In this document: one piece after another, positions 34,580 through 43,748 of the stretch
How the letters are laid out: each line of letters starts with the position of its first letter
Numbering within the stretch: the stretch's first letter is position 1
Origin: a virus
IMG/VR virus record: IMGVR_UViG_3300021142_000002
Location: 62,001 to 126,000 of that record
Strand: one strand, 5' to 3'
Length of the DNA stretch: 64,000 nt
Program-made: the position numbers and the translations under genes
The notes under the pieces: model-generated
Databases searched by the model: none
Told to the model about the DNA's origin: nothing
What the model saw: the letters and a program-made list of their open reading frames with translations, nothing else

Positions 34580-36124
34580 TTATCCTATAGAAAATGGATT
34601 TTTGGCAATAGGTGTTTGAGTAAACGGCTGCTGAGGCTGCTGTGTAGTAAATGGATTATTTAATGCAGGTGTAGTAACTGTATTGGGCTGAATTGGCTGA
34701 ATGTTAAATGGATTACTGCCTCTAAACCCAGTATGCATTCCCGGCGTTGCTATTCCAGATACGAAGCTATTAGCTAATGATTCAATATCATGGCTAATAT
34801 TAACAATAGAATCTGCTGTTAATCCAATCATTGGGTTATAGCGATTGTGGCAGAACATTGGTGCTGAATAAGGAATCTGATGATTACCATTAATAGAGAT
34901 TACAAAATGGCTATTAGTTGTTAAATCCATAGATAATAATACACTAAAGCTATAAGCCTTTTGTGCCAATAGACCACGAACAACATCTAATTCTAATCTA
35001 CCAATCAATCCATGCATAGAGACTTCATCCATAGTCTCATCAAACATTTCATGATAACTCATAACCTGTATTTGCAATTGTCCACCAATAGTTTCATTGG
35101 TAATACTCACAACCATTTTTGCAAGCATGTAACGGGACATAATAGCTGGCATGATATGGGTTAAACTAAAAGCGATATTAGTTTCAGCAGTGGCGCCGCC
35201 CCAGTGCTCGTTATTATCCATGATAGATAATACTCTCGTTTTATCAGGTCTTAATACTGTCCAAAAACCAGCATCTCTAGGCCAACAGCGATTTAATTCC
35301 TCAAATGTAAAAGTATAACTAGTCGTTGGATTATTGCTAGACAAGCTATTGAACAAAAAGGATGTATTCATAGACTTTGCTCTAACATGTTCAACTACAG
35401 TCTCATACCCATCATAAACGTCATCGCTATAGCCTTGATCATTGCTAAATGGATTTAATGACCTTACATAGGCTTTAGAGATATCTGACAAATACTGCGC
35501 TGGAACATTATGATCTGTATTAGCTGTTTTTGCAATACCCATTAACATTGAGTCTGTGATATAGACTGGAATATCATTAGATCTAACTAATTCAGTTTGT
35601 TTATATCTAACAGCATCTTCAGGACGAAGAGCAACGGCTTCTTGATACTGAGGAATTTCAGTTAAAACAGCATTCGATTGCTCGATTCTATTATTAATGA
35701 TCTGGCCACGATGACCAACCGTTTTAGTGCCACGTACAGTAATTCTACTATTAACATAAAAGCGCATATTAGGATCAATATGACCATTGGCTGATACACC
35801 TTCATAGTCAGTATACCCAGAAATAATTTCTCGCTCGTTACCTAATGGAGTAGTCGTTGTGATTTCTAGATAAAATGCATAACGCCAGTTTTCCAGACCA
35901 TTAGTAATGATTACTCTATCTCTAGGCGTACTAGCCGGCGCTAATATAGTAGAGGCTACATCAACCATAGAGGCTGAAGATAAATTTCTACCACCGCCTG
36001 TGGATTCCATTATTTGGTTTAATGTCTCACCATTTAGATTAGATTCAAAAGGTCTATAAAAGACATCGTGAGTAGGTGGTAATGGTAATAAAATAGCTTT
36101 GGTTAGTTCAATTCTTGGAACCAT
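34580..36124 (-). CDS. Structural-type protein with P/Q/N-rich tail (514 aa)
   Basis: I chose ATG 36124 (MVPRIELTKAILLPLPPTHD) because AAAGGAGAGAGAAAT precedes it; a frame from 36160 lacks such a site. 514 residues: a beta-rich folded part, then a tail rich in Asn, Pro, Gln, Thr and Phe (NPFTTQQPQQPFTQTP). The segment SMHGLIGRLELDVVRGLLAQ, then SFSVLLSMDL, resembles in pattern the segment VTGLISRFFFNNDFINTIEE ... IAVTIEGL of 47772, so the two may be distant relatives. No enzyme motif. Probably abundant and structural. Confidence 0.6.
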   Translation of the reverse strand: MVPRIELTKAILLPLPPTHDVFYRPFESNLNGETLNQIMESTGGGRNLSSASMVDVASTILAPASTPRDRVIITNGLENWRYAFYLEITTTTPLGNEREIISGYTDYEGVSANGHIDPNMRFYVNSRITVRGTKTVGHRGQIINNRIEQSNAVLTEIPQYQEAVALRPEDAVRYKQTELVRSNDIPVYITDSMLMGIAKTANTDHNVPAQYLSDISKAYVRSLNPFSNDQGYSDDVYDGYETVVEHVRAKSMNTSFLFNSLSSNNPTTSYTFTFEELNRCWPRDAGFWTVLRPDKTRVLSIMDNNEHWGGATAETNIAFSLTHIMPAIMSRYMLAKMVVSITNETIGGQLQIQVMSYHEMFDETMDEVSMHGLIGRLELDVVRGLLAQKAYSFSVLLSMDLTTNSHFVISINGNHQIPYSAPMFCHNRYNPMIGLTADSIVNISHDIESLANSFVSGIATPGMHTGFRGSNPFNIQPIQPNTVTTPALNNPFTTQQPQQPFTQTPIAKNPFSIG

Positions 36125-36149
36125 ATTTCTCTCTCCTTTGTTAATAAAA

Positions 36150-37574
36150 CTATTGTGCAATTAAGATGAGTAACTGTGCAATTTCTATTGCAATGTTTTC
36201 AAACTCACCTATTTGAAATTGATAATCAAAACCACTCACCTCTTTGATAATGGTTTCAATTAATTTTAAGCCAGGATTTTGATTACCCGCATATCTGTAG
36301 ATAGAATGCAACTGAGCATTAATTTGACTCATCAGAATATTCTGATTTTTGTTATTATTAACGCTCATGGTATTAAAATTCTTTTGTTTTGGATTGGATA
36401 TTATTAGTTCTGCCAGTGCTAATAAATTCCATCTTATTAATTTAATATGGGCTATTGTAATTAAATCAATCAATGGCTCATACCGAATCAATCGAATATT
36501 TCTACCACCTATTTCTTTGCCACAGACTGCGGCTAGAATTGGTGTATGATATTCTTTAATATCAAAGCTGGGTGGTAAAAGAGATCTTACTCTATTAAAC
36601 TCATCAGGGCTAATGTTTTCATACCTAGCATAATTGTTTTGAATAAAATAAGAGGTAATTACCTCAACTGAGGGTGGAATTCTTTGGACTATTTTATAAG
36701 TATCAACAATGCTGCGCTCAGCTTCTTTTTCATCATTGATATTCTTTTGATTAGGCCCACCGCCATTAATTCTATCACATCTATCTTTAAGTAATGCATG
36801 GATGTTTCTAATGATTGAATCATTATAAACTCTAGGATCAAAAATACACACTTTCTTCCATAAAGCAAAGGCTAACAGATAATCAGGTATCTCTTCACTA
36901 CCGATATCATTGGTAATACTAAAGCCAGTAATTTTAATCTTTTCACTAGCAATCGTATTAACATATTGCTCTAGTTTAGTAAAGGCTGGATTACTATCAG
37001 TATAATCATTTCTGATTAACTCCAATGCTGATAATAATACATATTCTTTACCTACTAATCTATTGAGGTTGTTATAATACATTCCCCAAATAGGCATAAT
37101 AGCTTTCATTATAATGCTAAAGAAAACTAAATCTTCATAGTCTTTAGTAAAATAAGTAAACTCTATTGAGTCTTTCTCACCGAGTTCATCTTTAATTCCG
37201 ACCGTTAGATTAAAGTCCCCATGAATAATGCACCAAAGCTTAAATCTATTCCAATCAAATAAACTCATTAGATTAAATATGATTCTATTAAGCTCTATGT
37301 TTAATTCATTTAATTCCAATTCAGAATCTAATGTATTATAAGCTTCTATATAAAGAGCTTCAAACTTTAACAATTCTTGCTGTGTTTGCATCCCCCAGTA
37401 TTTATTAATACAATTATAAAGATCTGGATTAACTTCTTCATCTAAACTATCATGAAGAATAATCTTATCTTTTATTTTAGATCTACTCCATATCTTACAA
37501 TTAAACTCCAGTACAGTTCCATCAAGTAGAAATGCTCTGGTAGCAGATAGGGTTGGTATCCACTCTAACTTCAT
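36150..37574 (-). CDS. Unknown protein (474 aa), operon with 34580 and 33200
   Basis: 474 residues, starts MKLEWIPTLSATRAFLLDGT, helical and rich in Ile/Leu/Asn. No zinc, catalytic or membrane motif seen. Its stop is 25 nt before the ATG of 34580. Promoter-like box at 37604. Its size is close to that of the fifth, non-catalytic phiKZ polymerase subunit, but I saw no sequence feature that supports that. Confidence 0.68.
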   Translation of the reverse strand: MKLEWIPTLSATRAFLLDGTVLEFNCKIWSRSKIKDKIILHDSLDEEVNPDLYNCINKYWGMQTQQELLKFEALYIEAYNTLDSELELNELNIELNRIIFNLMSLFDWNRFKLWCIIHGDFNLTVGIKDELGEKDSIEFTYFTKDYEDLVFFSIIMKAIMPIWGMYYNNLNRLVGKEYVLLSALELIRNDYTDSNPAFTKLEQYVNTIASEKIKITGFSITNDIGSEEIPDYLLAFALWKKVCIFDPRVYNDSIIRNIHALLKDRCDRINGGGPNQKNINDEKEAERSIVDTYKIVQRIPPSVEVITSYFIQNNYARYENISPDEFNRVRSLLPPSFDIKEYHTPILAAVCGKEIGGRNIRLIRYEPLIDLITIAHIKLIRWNLLALAELIISNPKQKNFNTMSVNNNKNQNILMSQINAQLHSIYRYAGNQNPGLKLIETIIKEVSGFDYQFQIGEFENIAIEIAQLLILIAQ

Positions 37575-37603
37575 TTAAGCTCCTTTAAATAATGAGATCT
37601 ACT

Positions 37604-37614
37604 AGATAATGTAT
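37604..37614 (-). promoter_or_regulatory. Promoter-like box ATACATTATCT
   Basis: Minus strand ATACATTATCT, 30 nt upstream of the start at 37574. Confidence 0.55.
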
Positions 37615-37639
37615 ATACTAATATTATTTAAACTAAAAC

Positions 37640-37671
37640 ACTCCTATAGAGCTCAATAGCTCTATAGGAGT
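37640..37671 (-). terminator. Terminator of the SSB-like gene
   Basis: A 14-bp stem with loop CAAT, 14 nt after the stop at 37685; on the minus strand the next text is TGTTTTAGTTTAAAT. Confidence 0.75.
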
Positions 37672-37684
37672 AATATTTAGTCTA

Positions 37685-38362
37685 TTAGAAACTTACATCA
37701 TCATCCCAGCCTGCATCGGCTGGTTTGGTTTTAGAATAGCTAGAATTTGAAGATCCTGCATTAGATTGTTTCTCCTTTCCGGCTTCTGGATCTTTAGTTT
37801 GTGTAACTAAGAAAATTGCAAACATATTTTCCATTAATCTAGCCCATCCTTTAGCCATTAAGCTAGAACATAGACTAACATTTAATGACTCGCCTGTGGC
37901 ATCTTGTAGTGATGCAAAGTAATCATCTTGGAATAAGAAGATTGCAGGGTCTTTTTCGCCTTTAAATGAAAAGGCTAAGTAAACATAACCTTCGGTATCG
38001 CGGCCAATCGTTACTCTAGAAGTAACCATAGGTTTATCTAGTTTTTGCCCACCCATGTAACTTTCTTTAATGTCAAAAGTATACTTATCGGTCGCGGTAT
38101 TTTCAGCTACTAACTTTACAGTTTCTAACATTTGCGAAAAGATAAAAGGCGCTACTGCAACTGTCTTGCTGTTAGTAGAGCCGGGCGTATTGTTCATGTA
38201 GAGTCTAAATCTTGGATTACCATTGTGCACCTTTACAGTACAGTTAGGTGCTGCATTATCATCTCTGCTCCAAGGTTTTCCCTTTAGCTTTAATTTTGCT
38301 AAATCAAAAATATCCCATGGTGGTTTTGGGAAACTTCTTTTTGGATAATCATTTTGTGCCAT
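37685..38362 (-). CDS. Putative single-stranded DNA-binding protein
   Basis: 225 residues; ribosome-binding site AGAGGAATAA. A folded region with basic/aromatic strands (RFRLYMNNTPGSTNSKTVAV, EGYVYLAFSFKGEKDPAIFL) is followed by a Ser/Lys-rich linker and an acidic aromatic tip GWDDDVSF. Such a tip (like DDDIPF of bacterial SSB) binds partner proteins in SSBs. Two genes upstream lies the SbcD-like nuclease. No OB-fold motif is provable by eye; assignment rests on the tip, size and context. Confidence 0.55.
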   Translation of the reverse strand: MAQNDYPKRSFPKPPWDIFDLAKLKLKGKPWSRDDNAAPNCTVKVHNGNPRFRLYMNNTPGSTNSKTVAVAPFIFSQMLETVKLVAENTATDKYTFDIKESYMGGQKLDKPMVTSRVTIGRDTEGYVYLAFSFKGEKDPAIFLFQDDYFASLQDATGESLNVSLCSSLMAKGWARLMENMFAIFLVTQTKDPEAGKEKQSNAGSSNSSYSKTKPADAGWDDDVSF

Positions 38363-38420
38363 TTTATTATTCCTCTGTAGTTTATATAGAATGAATTAGT
38401 TAGGTATAATATTATTATAT

Positions 38421-39233
38421 TCAAATTAGCTTAACATGGGACATATTTAAAAGAATAGAAGCTAAATATTTATCATTTAACTTTCTAATATCATATTGTA
38501 CTTTAGCCATGTTAGTATTCGCATTCCAGTTATGATCAGTTGCTAACTGAACTAAATATTTAGTAAACTTAGTACCCATTGACTGAAACTGGTTATTATT
38601 ATCCCCTAAAATTTGAATAGATAAGATATTAAAGGGGATGTTTCTATAGATTTCATTTTTATTTAACTTAGTAATCCATTCCGTTTTTAACTTAATAGCT
38701 CCGGTATGAGATTCTAGTAATCCTAATTTCCTAAATAAATGACTGCTAATAAGATCTAAGGGTAAATGACTAACCATTAATGAAGATGTATTATTGCCTT
38801 TAACTAAACAGTTATAATTTTGTACATTAATATCTTTATTAGCCTTTAATGCTAGAGCAAATACAACTCTTTCTAAGTCGTAATACTCTTTTTGTTTAGG
38901 CGTATGAATGACTTTTAATTTAGCATCAGTAATTAATGAAGGAAGGGATGAACAACTGGCTAGATAAAATATGGGTTTTAATCGTCCAGGAATAGTTTCA
39001 GTAATTAATGACTGTATTGTTATTAGCTCTTCTAGAAAATCTTTAGCCATTACTTTACTAGTAGGGTATTGATCTCTAGGATAAGCACCATGAAAGTTTC
39101 TATACAGCGTTCTTAAATTAAGATAGATGAACTCATAGCCTTTATGAATATTATCAGCTAGCATTAATTCAAGAGGGATTGCTGTGCCAATAGAAACTCC
39201 TAATGTTTCCCCGAATTGTCTTTCTATTTTCAT
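38421..39233 (-). CDS. Unknown protein (270 aa), coupled to the SbcD-like gene
   Basis: 270 residues; ribosome-binding site AAAGAG. Start overlaps the stop of the SbcD-like gene by 4 nt (ATGA type). Helical, soluble (ERQFGETLGVSIGTAIPLEL; ends SILLNMSHVKLI). No motif. Its coupling to the nuclease suggests a DNA metabolism role. Confidence 0.68.
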   Translation of the reverse strand: MKIERQFGETLGVSIGTAIPLELMLADNIHKGYEFIYLNLRTLYRNFHGAYPRDQYPTSKVMAKDFLEELITIQSLITETIPGRLKPIFYLASCSSLPSLITDAKLKVIHTPKQKEYYDLERVVFALALKANKDINVQNYNCLVKGNNTSSLMVSHLPLDLISSHLFRKLGLLESHTGAIKLKTEWITKLNKNEIYRNIPFNILSIQILGDNNNQFQSMGTKFTKYLVQLATDHNWNANTNMAKVQYDIRKLNDKYLASILLNMSHVKLI

Positions 39234-40372
39234 AATCTCTTTATTTCATTAAGTAACTCCATTGAACAACCTATTAATTCCTCTTCTATCCCTAATGAAT
39301 TTAATCTATTTAATATAATTCCATTAATAGTATTTTCATTAATAGGAACTGGTTTATAAACTAAAGATGAAGTTATTGTTTTTTTGTCTTTTGAATCAGC
39401 TTCTTCAACTTCTGTAGTCCATTTGATATTAGCAAAACAACGTTTAAAGGCGTTGATAACATCATCATATCCTCCATTTTTCTCTAAGATTAATTTAATA
39501 TGCATTTCTTCTTCAGTTAAATTAGGTTTTAAATCTAAAATTAACTGGTTTAATATATCCTCTACTTCTTCCTTATCATAGCCTACTAAATTAAGTGTCT
39601 TAAAAATAGTAGCTTCTTTATTAACAATAAAGATAATGGTGTCTTGATCAAAAGAATCGTCATAAGAGACAACATTAAAAAATCCTTTATCATGTTCCTC
39701 GCCATGACATAATCTATCCGCACTCCCTTGAGCTAATATTCTATCATATCTGGACATGTGATGATGATGTCCAATGAAAATATATTTTCTTGTGATTGAT
39801 AAATAAAAGTCTGCATCGTGGTAGCTTAAATGTTTTAAATCAGGTAACTGATACTTAAAGCAGCCATGCATAAAGGCATAGTCTACTTTATCTATATTGT
39901 TTTCTTTTAATAGCTCAATGACTTCTAATTTAGTCTGGTTAGTATCCCCTCTCCACTCGTCTGGAACATAGAGAAAATGTTTATCAAATTGTTCATTATA
40001 TTCAATGGATAAAGTTTCTACATATTTCAGATCTACATTTAACTTAGTTACTCTATTTAAAATATTAAATTGTTTAGATTGCTTCCTATCATGGCTAGGT
40101 GTTCCGTATAATACCCTTAGAACAATGTTATAACGCTTACAGAGCGTCAATAATCTAACTATCCATATCTGTATATAGGCAATTGATTTATCGCCTAGAC
40201 TAAGATCTGCATCGAATACATCGCCTACCAAAACAATTAAATCAACTTCATTCATTGAATCATTAAAAGGGAGTAACTTATTTAACCTTTTAATGATGGT
40301 TTCAGCCTTTACCCTGCGATGACCTAAGTGAATATCAGATATAGAAATGATGTTAAGTTTATTACCAACCAT
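39230..40372 (-). CDS. SbcD/Mre11-like (T4 gp47-like) metallophosphoesterase nuclease
   Basis: 380 residues; ribosome-binding site GAGGATATAG. Calcineurin-like metal-binding motifs in order: IISISDIHLGH (D/H, 9-18), VLVGDVFDAD (about 46-55), GTPSHDRKQ (GN/THD motif, about 92-100), FMHGCF (about 168-173), IFIGHHHHM (about 205-213). Known role: nuclease subunit of SbcCD/gp46-47, which processes DNA ends for recombination. The ATPase partner (SbcC/gp46) is not in this window. Length is typical. Overlaps 40362 by 11 nt. Confidence 0.9.
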   Translation of the reverse strand: MVGNKLNIISISDIHLGHRRVKAETIIKRLNKLLPFNDSMNEVDLIVLVGDVFDADLSLGDKSIAYIQIWIVRLLTLCKRYNIVLRVLYGTPSHDRKQSKQFNILNRVTKLNVDLKYVETLSIEYNEQFDKHFLYVPDEWRGDTNQTKLEVIELLKENNIDKVDYAFMHGCFKYQLPDLKHLSYHDADFYLSITRKYIFIGHHHHMSRYDRILAQGSADRLCHGEEHDKGFFNVVSYDDSFDQDTIIFIVNKEATIFKTLNLVGYDKEEVEDILNQLILDLKPNLTEEEMHIKLILEKNGGYDDVINAFKRCFANIKWTTEVEEADSKDKKTITSSLVYKPVPINENTINGIILNRLNSLGIEEELIGCSMELLNEIKRL

Positions 40373-40850
40373 CTATATCCTCACTATAAAAGTTTTGATC
40401 TTTTATATCAGCACTCGCTTCTTTTTCATAGACTTCTTGATAGCCATATCTATCGAGTATAGCTTGCCATTCTTTAACATGTTCATTATCTCGATCTACT
40501 GTAAATTTAATTAATTTTGGCAGAGTCTTCTCAAGCAATGCGTATCCATAAACAGATTTAGCCTGTATCTCTAACTGAATATAGCCTAGTGTTTGACTAA
40601 CTACACTGTTAGTATCTGCTAATGGAGAATTCCTAATTGGTGGAACACTGAATAAAGCTTTATTTGTTTTACCATCGACCACATAGACTCTAGCATGAGG
40701 ATTACCAGCAACTTCATTTAGCCATCTATGATTAAATAAACCTGGATCTTCATTAAAGATTAAAGGAAGATAAAATCTAACAAACTTATCTTCAAAGATA
40801 GTCGGTGCAGACCCGTGAATGAGTCTTTTACAATCATCTTCAAAGCTCAT
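40362..40850 (-). CDS. Unknown protein (162 aa)
   Basis: 162 residues, starts MSFEDDCKRLIHGSAPTIFE. Contains a possible lipid- or virion-type region (RVYVVDGKTNKALFSVPPIR) and acidic C-terminus (NFYSEDIDGW). Start overlaps the stop of 40847 by 4 nt. No motif. Virion/tail role possible from the upstream neighbour. Confidence 0.68.
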   Translation of the reverse strand: MSFEDDCKRLIHGSAPTIFEDKFVRFYLPLIFNEDPGLFNHRWLNEVAGNPHARVYVVDGKTNKALFSVPPIRNSPLADTNSVVSQTLGYIQLEIQAKSVYGYALLEKTLPKLIKFTVDRDNEHVKEWQAILDRYGYQEVYEKEASADIKDQNFYSEDIDGW

Positions 40851-41239
40851 TTGTTAATAGCCTTAAATAGATTAGTTAATACCCCACCAGCTACAGTAAA
40901 GGCTTGATTTAAAGAATAAGGTATTTGATTCCAGGTAACATTAACTGAAACATTTAACTGATACTTACCATCAGTAGGCGTTGTATTGCTAATAGTAACG
41001 TCAGCGGTATCAAATCCTCTTAGAAAATAAGTACTCAAAGCTGTTTCTAATTGGTTAGTCATTTCTATTGTATTATTTTGATAGACTCCAATTATGTAAG
41101 GTATTGATGTAATACTACCATTGTAGATAGTAGACTGCGAATTGTCTGCCAATAATGCATGAGCAAACATTAAAGTAAGTTTTTTATTAGGATCACTTAC
41201 CCAAGAATCACTTCCTAGATTTGGAATTACAGATGCCAT
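40847..41239 (-). CDS. Unknown beta-rich protein (130 aa)
   Basis: 130 residues; ribosome-binding site GGGAGG. Beta-rich, Asn/Thr-rich (ADVTISNTTPTDGKYQLNVS, WNQIPYSLNQAFTVAGGV). It reads like a small phage tail or baseplate protein. First gene of the run 41239 to 38421; this links a structural-looking protein with the recombination nuclease in one unit. Confidence 0.65.
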   Translation of the reverse strand: MASVIPNLGSDSWVSDPNKKLTLMFAHALLADNSQSTIYNGSITSIPYIIGVYQNNTIEMTNQLETALSTYFLRGFDTADVTISNTTPTDGKYQLNVSVNVTWNQIPYSLNQAFTVAGGVLTNLFKAINK

Positions 41240-41305
41240 TTTAACCTCCCAATTGTTGATAACATAAGGTTAGTTTAAGTCCTAAAAAAGAAAGGTTAGA
41301 AATAG

Positions 41306-41337
41306 AGATACTACCAGCTCATATGCTGGTAGTATCT
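41306..41337 (-). terminator. Terminator of the gene at 41352
   Basis: A 13-bp stem (41306-41318 with 41325-41337, loop of 6) 15 nt after the stop; the minus strand continues CTATTTCTAACCTTTCTTTTTT. Confidence 0.8.
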
Positions 41338-41351
41338 AATAATTTACTTAA

Positions 41352-42845
41352 TTACGACATACCATCGGATAATGGTAGAACTTCACCACGAGCATGTGCT
41401 TCTAGCCACGCTTTAACATTTTCTTGAGACATATGTTTAAGCTCTTCTTTAACAGCATTTGATAAGTCATACTGATCTAAGTCAATTTCACCAGGAGCAT
41501 ATTCTTCAAGATGTTCCCAATCTTTAGCTAATTCATCAACTGAATCCTGGCCCACTTCTTCAGTATCTTCATTTACGTCAGTAAACTGAGCATAGGTTTC
41601 TTCAGGGTTAATCAATTGCAGCTTGTAGATGGGGATATAACCATTAACATCAATTGCCAGAACTAAACTAGCCAGCTTATCATTTTCAATTACGGTGCCA
41701 TTTTTGGCAACCAAAACAATATTACTAGCCGCTAATCTTTCTACTACGATATATGGACTAATAATGCCATATTCTGTCCCACTGGCCATTCTGCCAGTAT
41801 CATCATGACCTGTGGTAATTACAAGATCTAAATCAAAGTTAAAATTACCTAAGGCATCGCTAGTATCGCTATCTAAACCCAACACATCATTAATTTGACT
41901 AAATGAATTTATTAGACTCTCCATATTTTCAGGACGAGCCATGATATTGGTAATTTTAATAGTTTCTTGTGTGGTTACCTCACCAATAGCTTGTTCTACT
42001 TTAAGCGGAACAACAGGATCTTGCACCCAAACATGGAATGGAATTGCATTTGTTTCAAACTCACCGGACGATGGGTCAGTAACAGTGTAGAGTAGGTCAC
42101 ATACTACACCTGTAATAAAGGAGTCTTTATGTAGCCATACTTTACCTTTATACTCTTCTGGAACTGGCAGGGCCACTGGCCAACCATCTTCAATGGCCGC
42201 AGCATTGATAGTAACACCTTCCATATTAAGTGCTGGAATACCTTCATATCCCTTTAAAATGTAAATATTAAGATAACTGTTAGGCGTTTCAATAATTTCG
42301 TCATAGTTAATGCAGAAAGGCATATTTAAGCGTCTTTCATATTTGATTTGCTCAATGGATTTACCGGCATCTAATTCTTTTTGCTGGTAAGAATCATTGA
42401 TTAGCATATTTAACCAACCGTTAATAGTGGCTAACCAATCTTTATAGCTGGCAATGATTTCTTCTTCGGTAGCCATAGAAAGCATTTGAAGAAATAGTTT
42501 ATTCCAGTCTACAAATTGATTGCCTTTTTCCCAATGTAGATTATTATTAACCCACTCTGATTCATAGGCTAAAGCTAAAGTACCTAGATTACCAAAAATG
42601 AAATGCATGATCTCTTCACAGCGTTTATCTAGGATTTCACCAAAACCATTTTGCTCACGCAACGCATAGACCTCACGCTCAACCATAACAGGTTTAACAT
42701 AGGTCATTAAAACATGTTCCATAGAACGATCTAACTCAAATAGAGTAACACTAGCATCTTCAGCTTGAAGTTTAGTAATAGCTTCATAGTCTGGCACGCC
42801 ATCTTGTGCGCTCATAATTCTTTTATCTTTAAATACAATATGCAT
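41352..42845 (-). CDS. Unknown acidic protein, paralogue of 42923 (497 aa)
   Basis: 497 residues; ribosome-binding site CGGAGC. The first 150 residues follow the same plan as the 205-residue gene upstream: MHIVFKDKRIMSAQDG versus MFVFMKGGRVLAYGDN, then AEDASVTLFELDRS versus GEGVELITIEGR, then VKPVMVEREV versus VRPKVLGDAI. The rest is acidic, with a long beta-rich part and an acidic tail (FTDVNEDTEEVGQDSVDELA). Codon use is less AT-biased than in most neighbours, fitting high expression. Function unknown. Confidence 0.72.
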   Translation of the reverse strand: MHIVFKDKRIMSAQDGVPDYEAITKLQAEDASVTLFELDRSMEHVLMTYVKPVMVEREVYALREQNGFGEILDKRCEEIMHFIFGNLGTLALAYESEWVNNNLHWEKGNQFVDWNKLFLQMLSMATEEEIIASYKDWLATINGWLNMLINDSYQQKELDAGKSIEQIKYERRLNMPFCINYDEIIETPNSYLNIYILKGYEGIPALNMEGVTINAAAIEDGWPVALPVPEEYKGKVWLHKDSFITGVVCDLLYTVTDPSSGEFETNAIPFHVWVQDPVVPLKVEQAIGEVTTQETIKITNIMARPENMESLINSFSQINDVLGLDSDTSDALGNFNFDLDLVITTGHDDTGRMASGTEYGIISPYIVVERLAASNIVLVAKNGTVIENDKLASLVLAIDVNGYIPIYKLQLINPEETYAQFTDVNEDTEEVGQDSVDELAKDWEHLEEYAPGEIDLDQYDLSNAVKEELKHMSQENVKAWLEAHARGEVLPLSDGMS

Positions 42846-42878
42846 TTGTTGCTCCGAAAAATTAGGGAAAGAAATAAC

Positions 42879-42912
42879 ATATACTGAGACTAATTAATTA
42901 GTCTCAGTATAT
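42879..42912 (-). terminator. Perfect 34-nt palindrome after the gene at 42923
   Basis: A perfect palindrome (centre TTAA) 11 nt after the stop codon, before the ribosome-binding site of 41352. Confidence 0.7.
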
Positions 42913-42922
42913 TAATTAAATT

Positions 42923-43540
42923 TTAAGCATTTGCAGGGATTAGCTCACCTTCAATAGCAGGCTCTTGCATAGCGCTGTCTATGTCAGCCGCAGTGGCAAT
43001 AGGTGCCATAGTAGCATCAGACGGCATTACCGTGGCTTCTTCACCATTAGCAGCGACTTCTTCATCATAAGCCTGTGCATCAGTCAACATTTTGTTTTGT
43101 TTAGCGATAATATCAGCATTAACCGATTCACCATTAGCAGCGACTTCTTCATCATTCCAGATTTGCAAGAATCTGACCTGGCGAATGAACCAAACATTAA
43201 ATTCCTGCATAGCTTCTTCGTTATATTTGCGACCGCTGAATGCCCACAATGTATCAAACAAATAACGCAGCAGTGCTAAGCTATTAATCAAGTTAAACAA
43301 TGTATTAGCAGTTTCATGCGTAATATTACCTACACCATTTCCAGCACGACCAGAAACAATTGCATCACCTAATACTTTAGGGCGAACTACTTGCTGAATA
43401 GTATCTTCAACTGTTCTGCCTTCAATAGTAATAAGCTCAACACCTTCACCGTGTTCTGCAGCTAACGCATCTTGTTGGCCTTCTTCAGGCTGATTATCAC
43501 CATAAGCGAGTACACGACCACCTTTCATAAATACAAACAT
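42923..43540 (-). CDS. Unknown acidic Ala-rich protein with an internal duplication (205 aa)
   Basis: 205 residues; ribosome-binding site AAGAGG. N-terminal domain resembles that of 41352. The C-terminal half is Ala/Glu-rich and contains a repeated motif DEEVAANGE at about residues 131-139 and 160-168, encoded by a 29-nt exact direct repeat (43040-43068 and 43127-43155). Likely abundant (less AT-biased codons). Function unknown. Confidence 0.72.
   Translation of the reverse strand: MFVFMKGGRVLAYGDNQPEEGQQDALAAEHGEGVELITIEGRTVEDTIQQVVRPKVLGDAIVSGRAGNGVGNITHETANTLFNLINSLALLRYLFDTLWAFSGRKYNEEAMQEFNVWFIRQVRFLQIWNDEEVAANGESVNADIIAKQNKMLTDAQAYDEEVAANGEEATVMPSDATMAPIATAADIDSAMQEPAIEGELIPANA
43040..43155. 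repeat. 29-nt exact direct repeat within the gene at 42923
   Basis: The 29-nt text at 43040-43068 (TTCACCATTAGCAGCGACTT and the following nine bases) recurs exactly at 43127-43155, 87 nt apart (a multiple of 3, keeping frame). It encodes the repeated peptide DEEVAANGE. Confidence 0.9.
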
Positions 43541-43623
43541 ATTTTTCCTCTTCTTTTAAACATTTAAGTGAAATTAGAGTTACCTACAATAGATAACTCT
43601 AATGGTTTAATTTTAATACTAGA

Positions 43624-43733
43624 CTATAAATCCTTAACTACCATTTCAGAAGACTCTTCTTTGATTAGTAATACTACAGGCTCATTATTACTTCTGTTAC
43701 CTGGATCTAATAAAAATCTAAATCTCTACTCAT
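43624..43733 (-). pseudogene. Small gene interrupted by a one-base deletion in a T run
   Basis: ATG at 43733 follows GGGGAGATTAAG, an excellent ribosome-binding site, but the frame MSRDLDFY stops after eight codons. With one extra T in the run of five T (coding strand GATTTTTATTAG), the frame continues DFLLDPGNRSNNEPVVLLIK and EESSEMVVKDL to a stop at 43624, giving 36 residues. So either the gene is broken here, or a base is missing in the sequence, or there is recoding. It lies just downstream of 43749 on the same strand. Confidence 0.5.
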
Positions 43734-43748
43734 CTTAATCTCCCCTGA

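Noticed and set aside
36150-37574. Fifth subunit of the non-virion RNA polymerase (phiKZ gp68-like)
   Set aside because: Only the length is similar; no sequence landmark supports it, so it is left as unknown.
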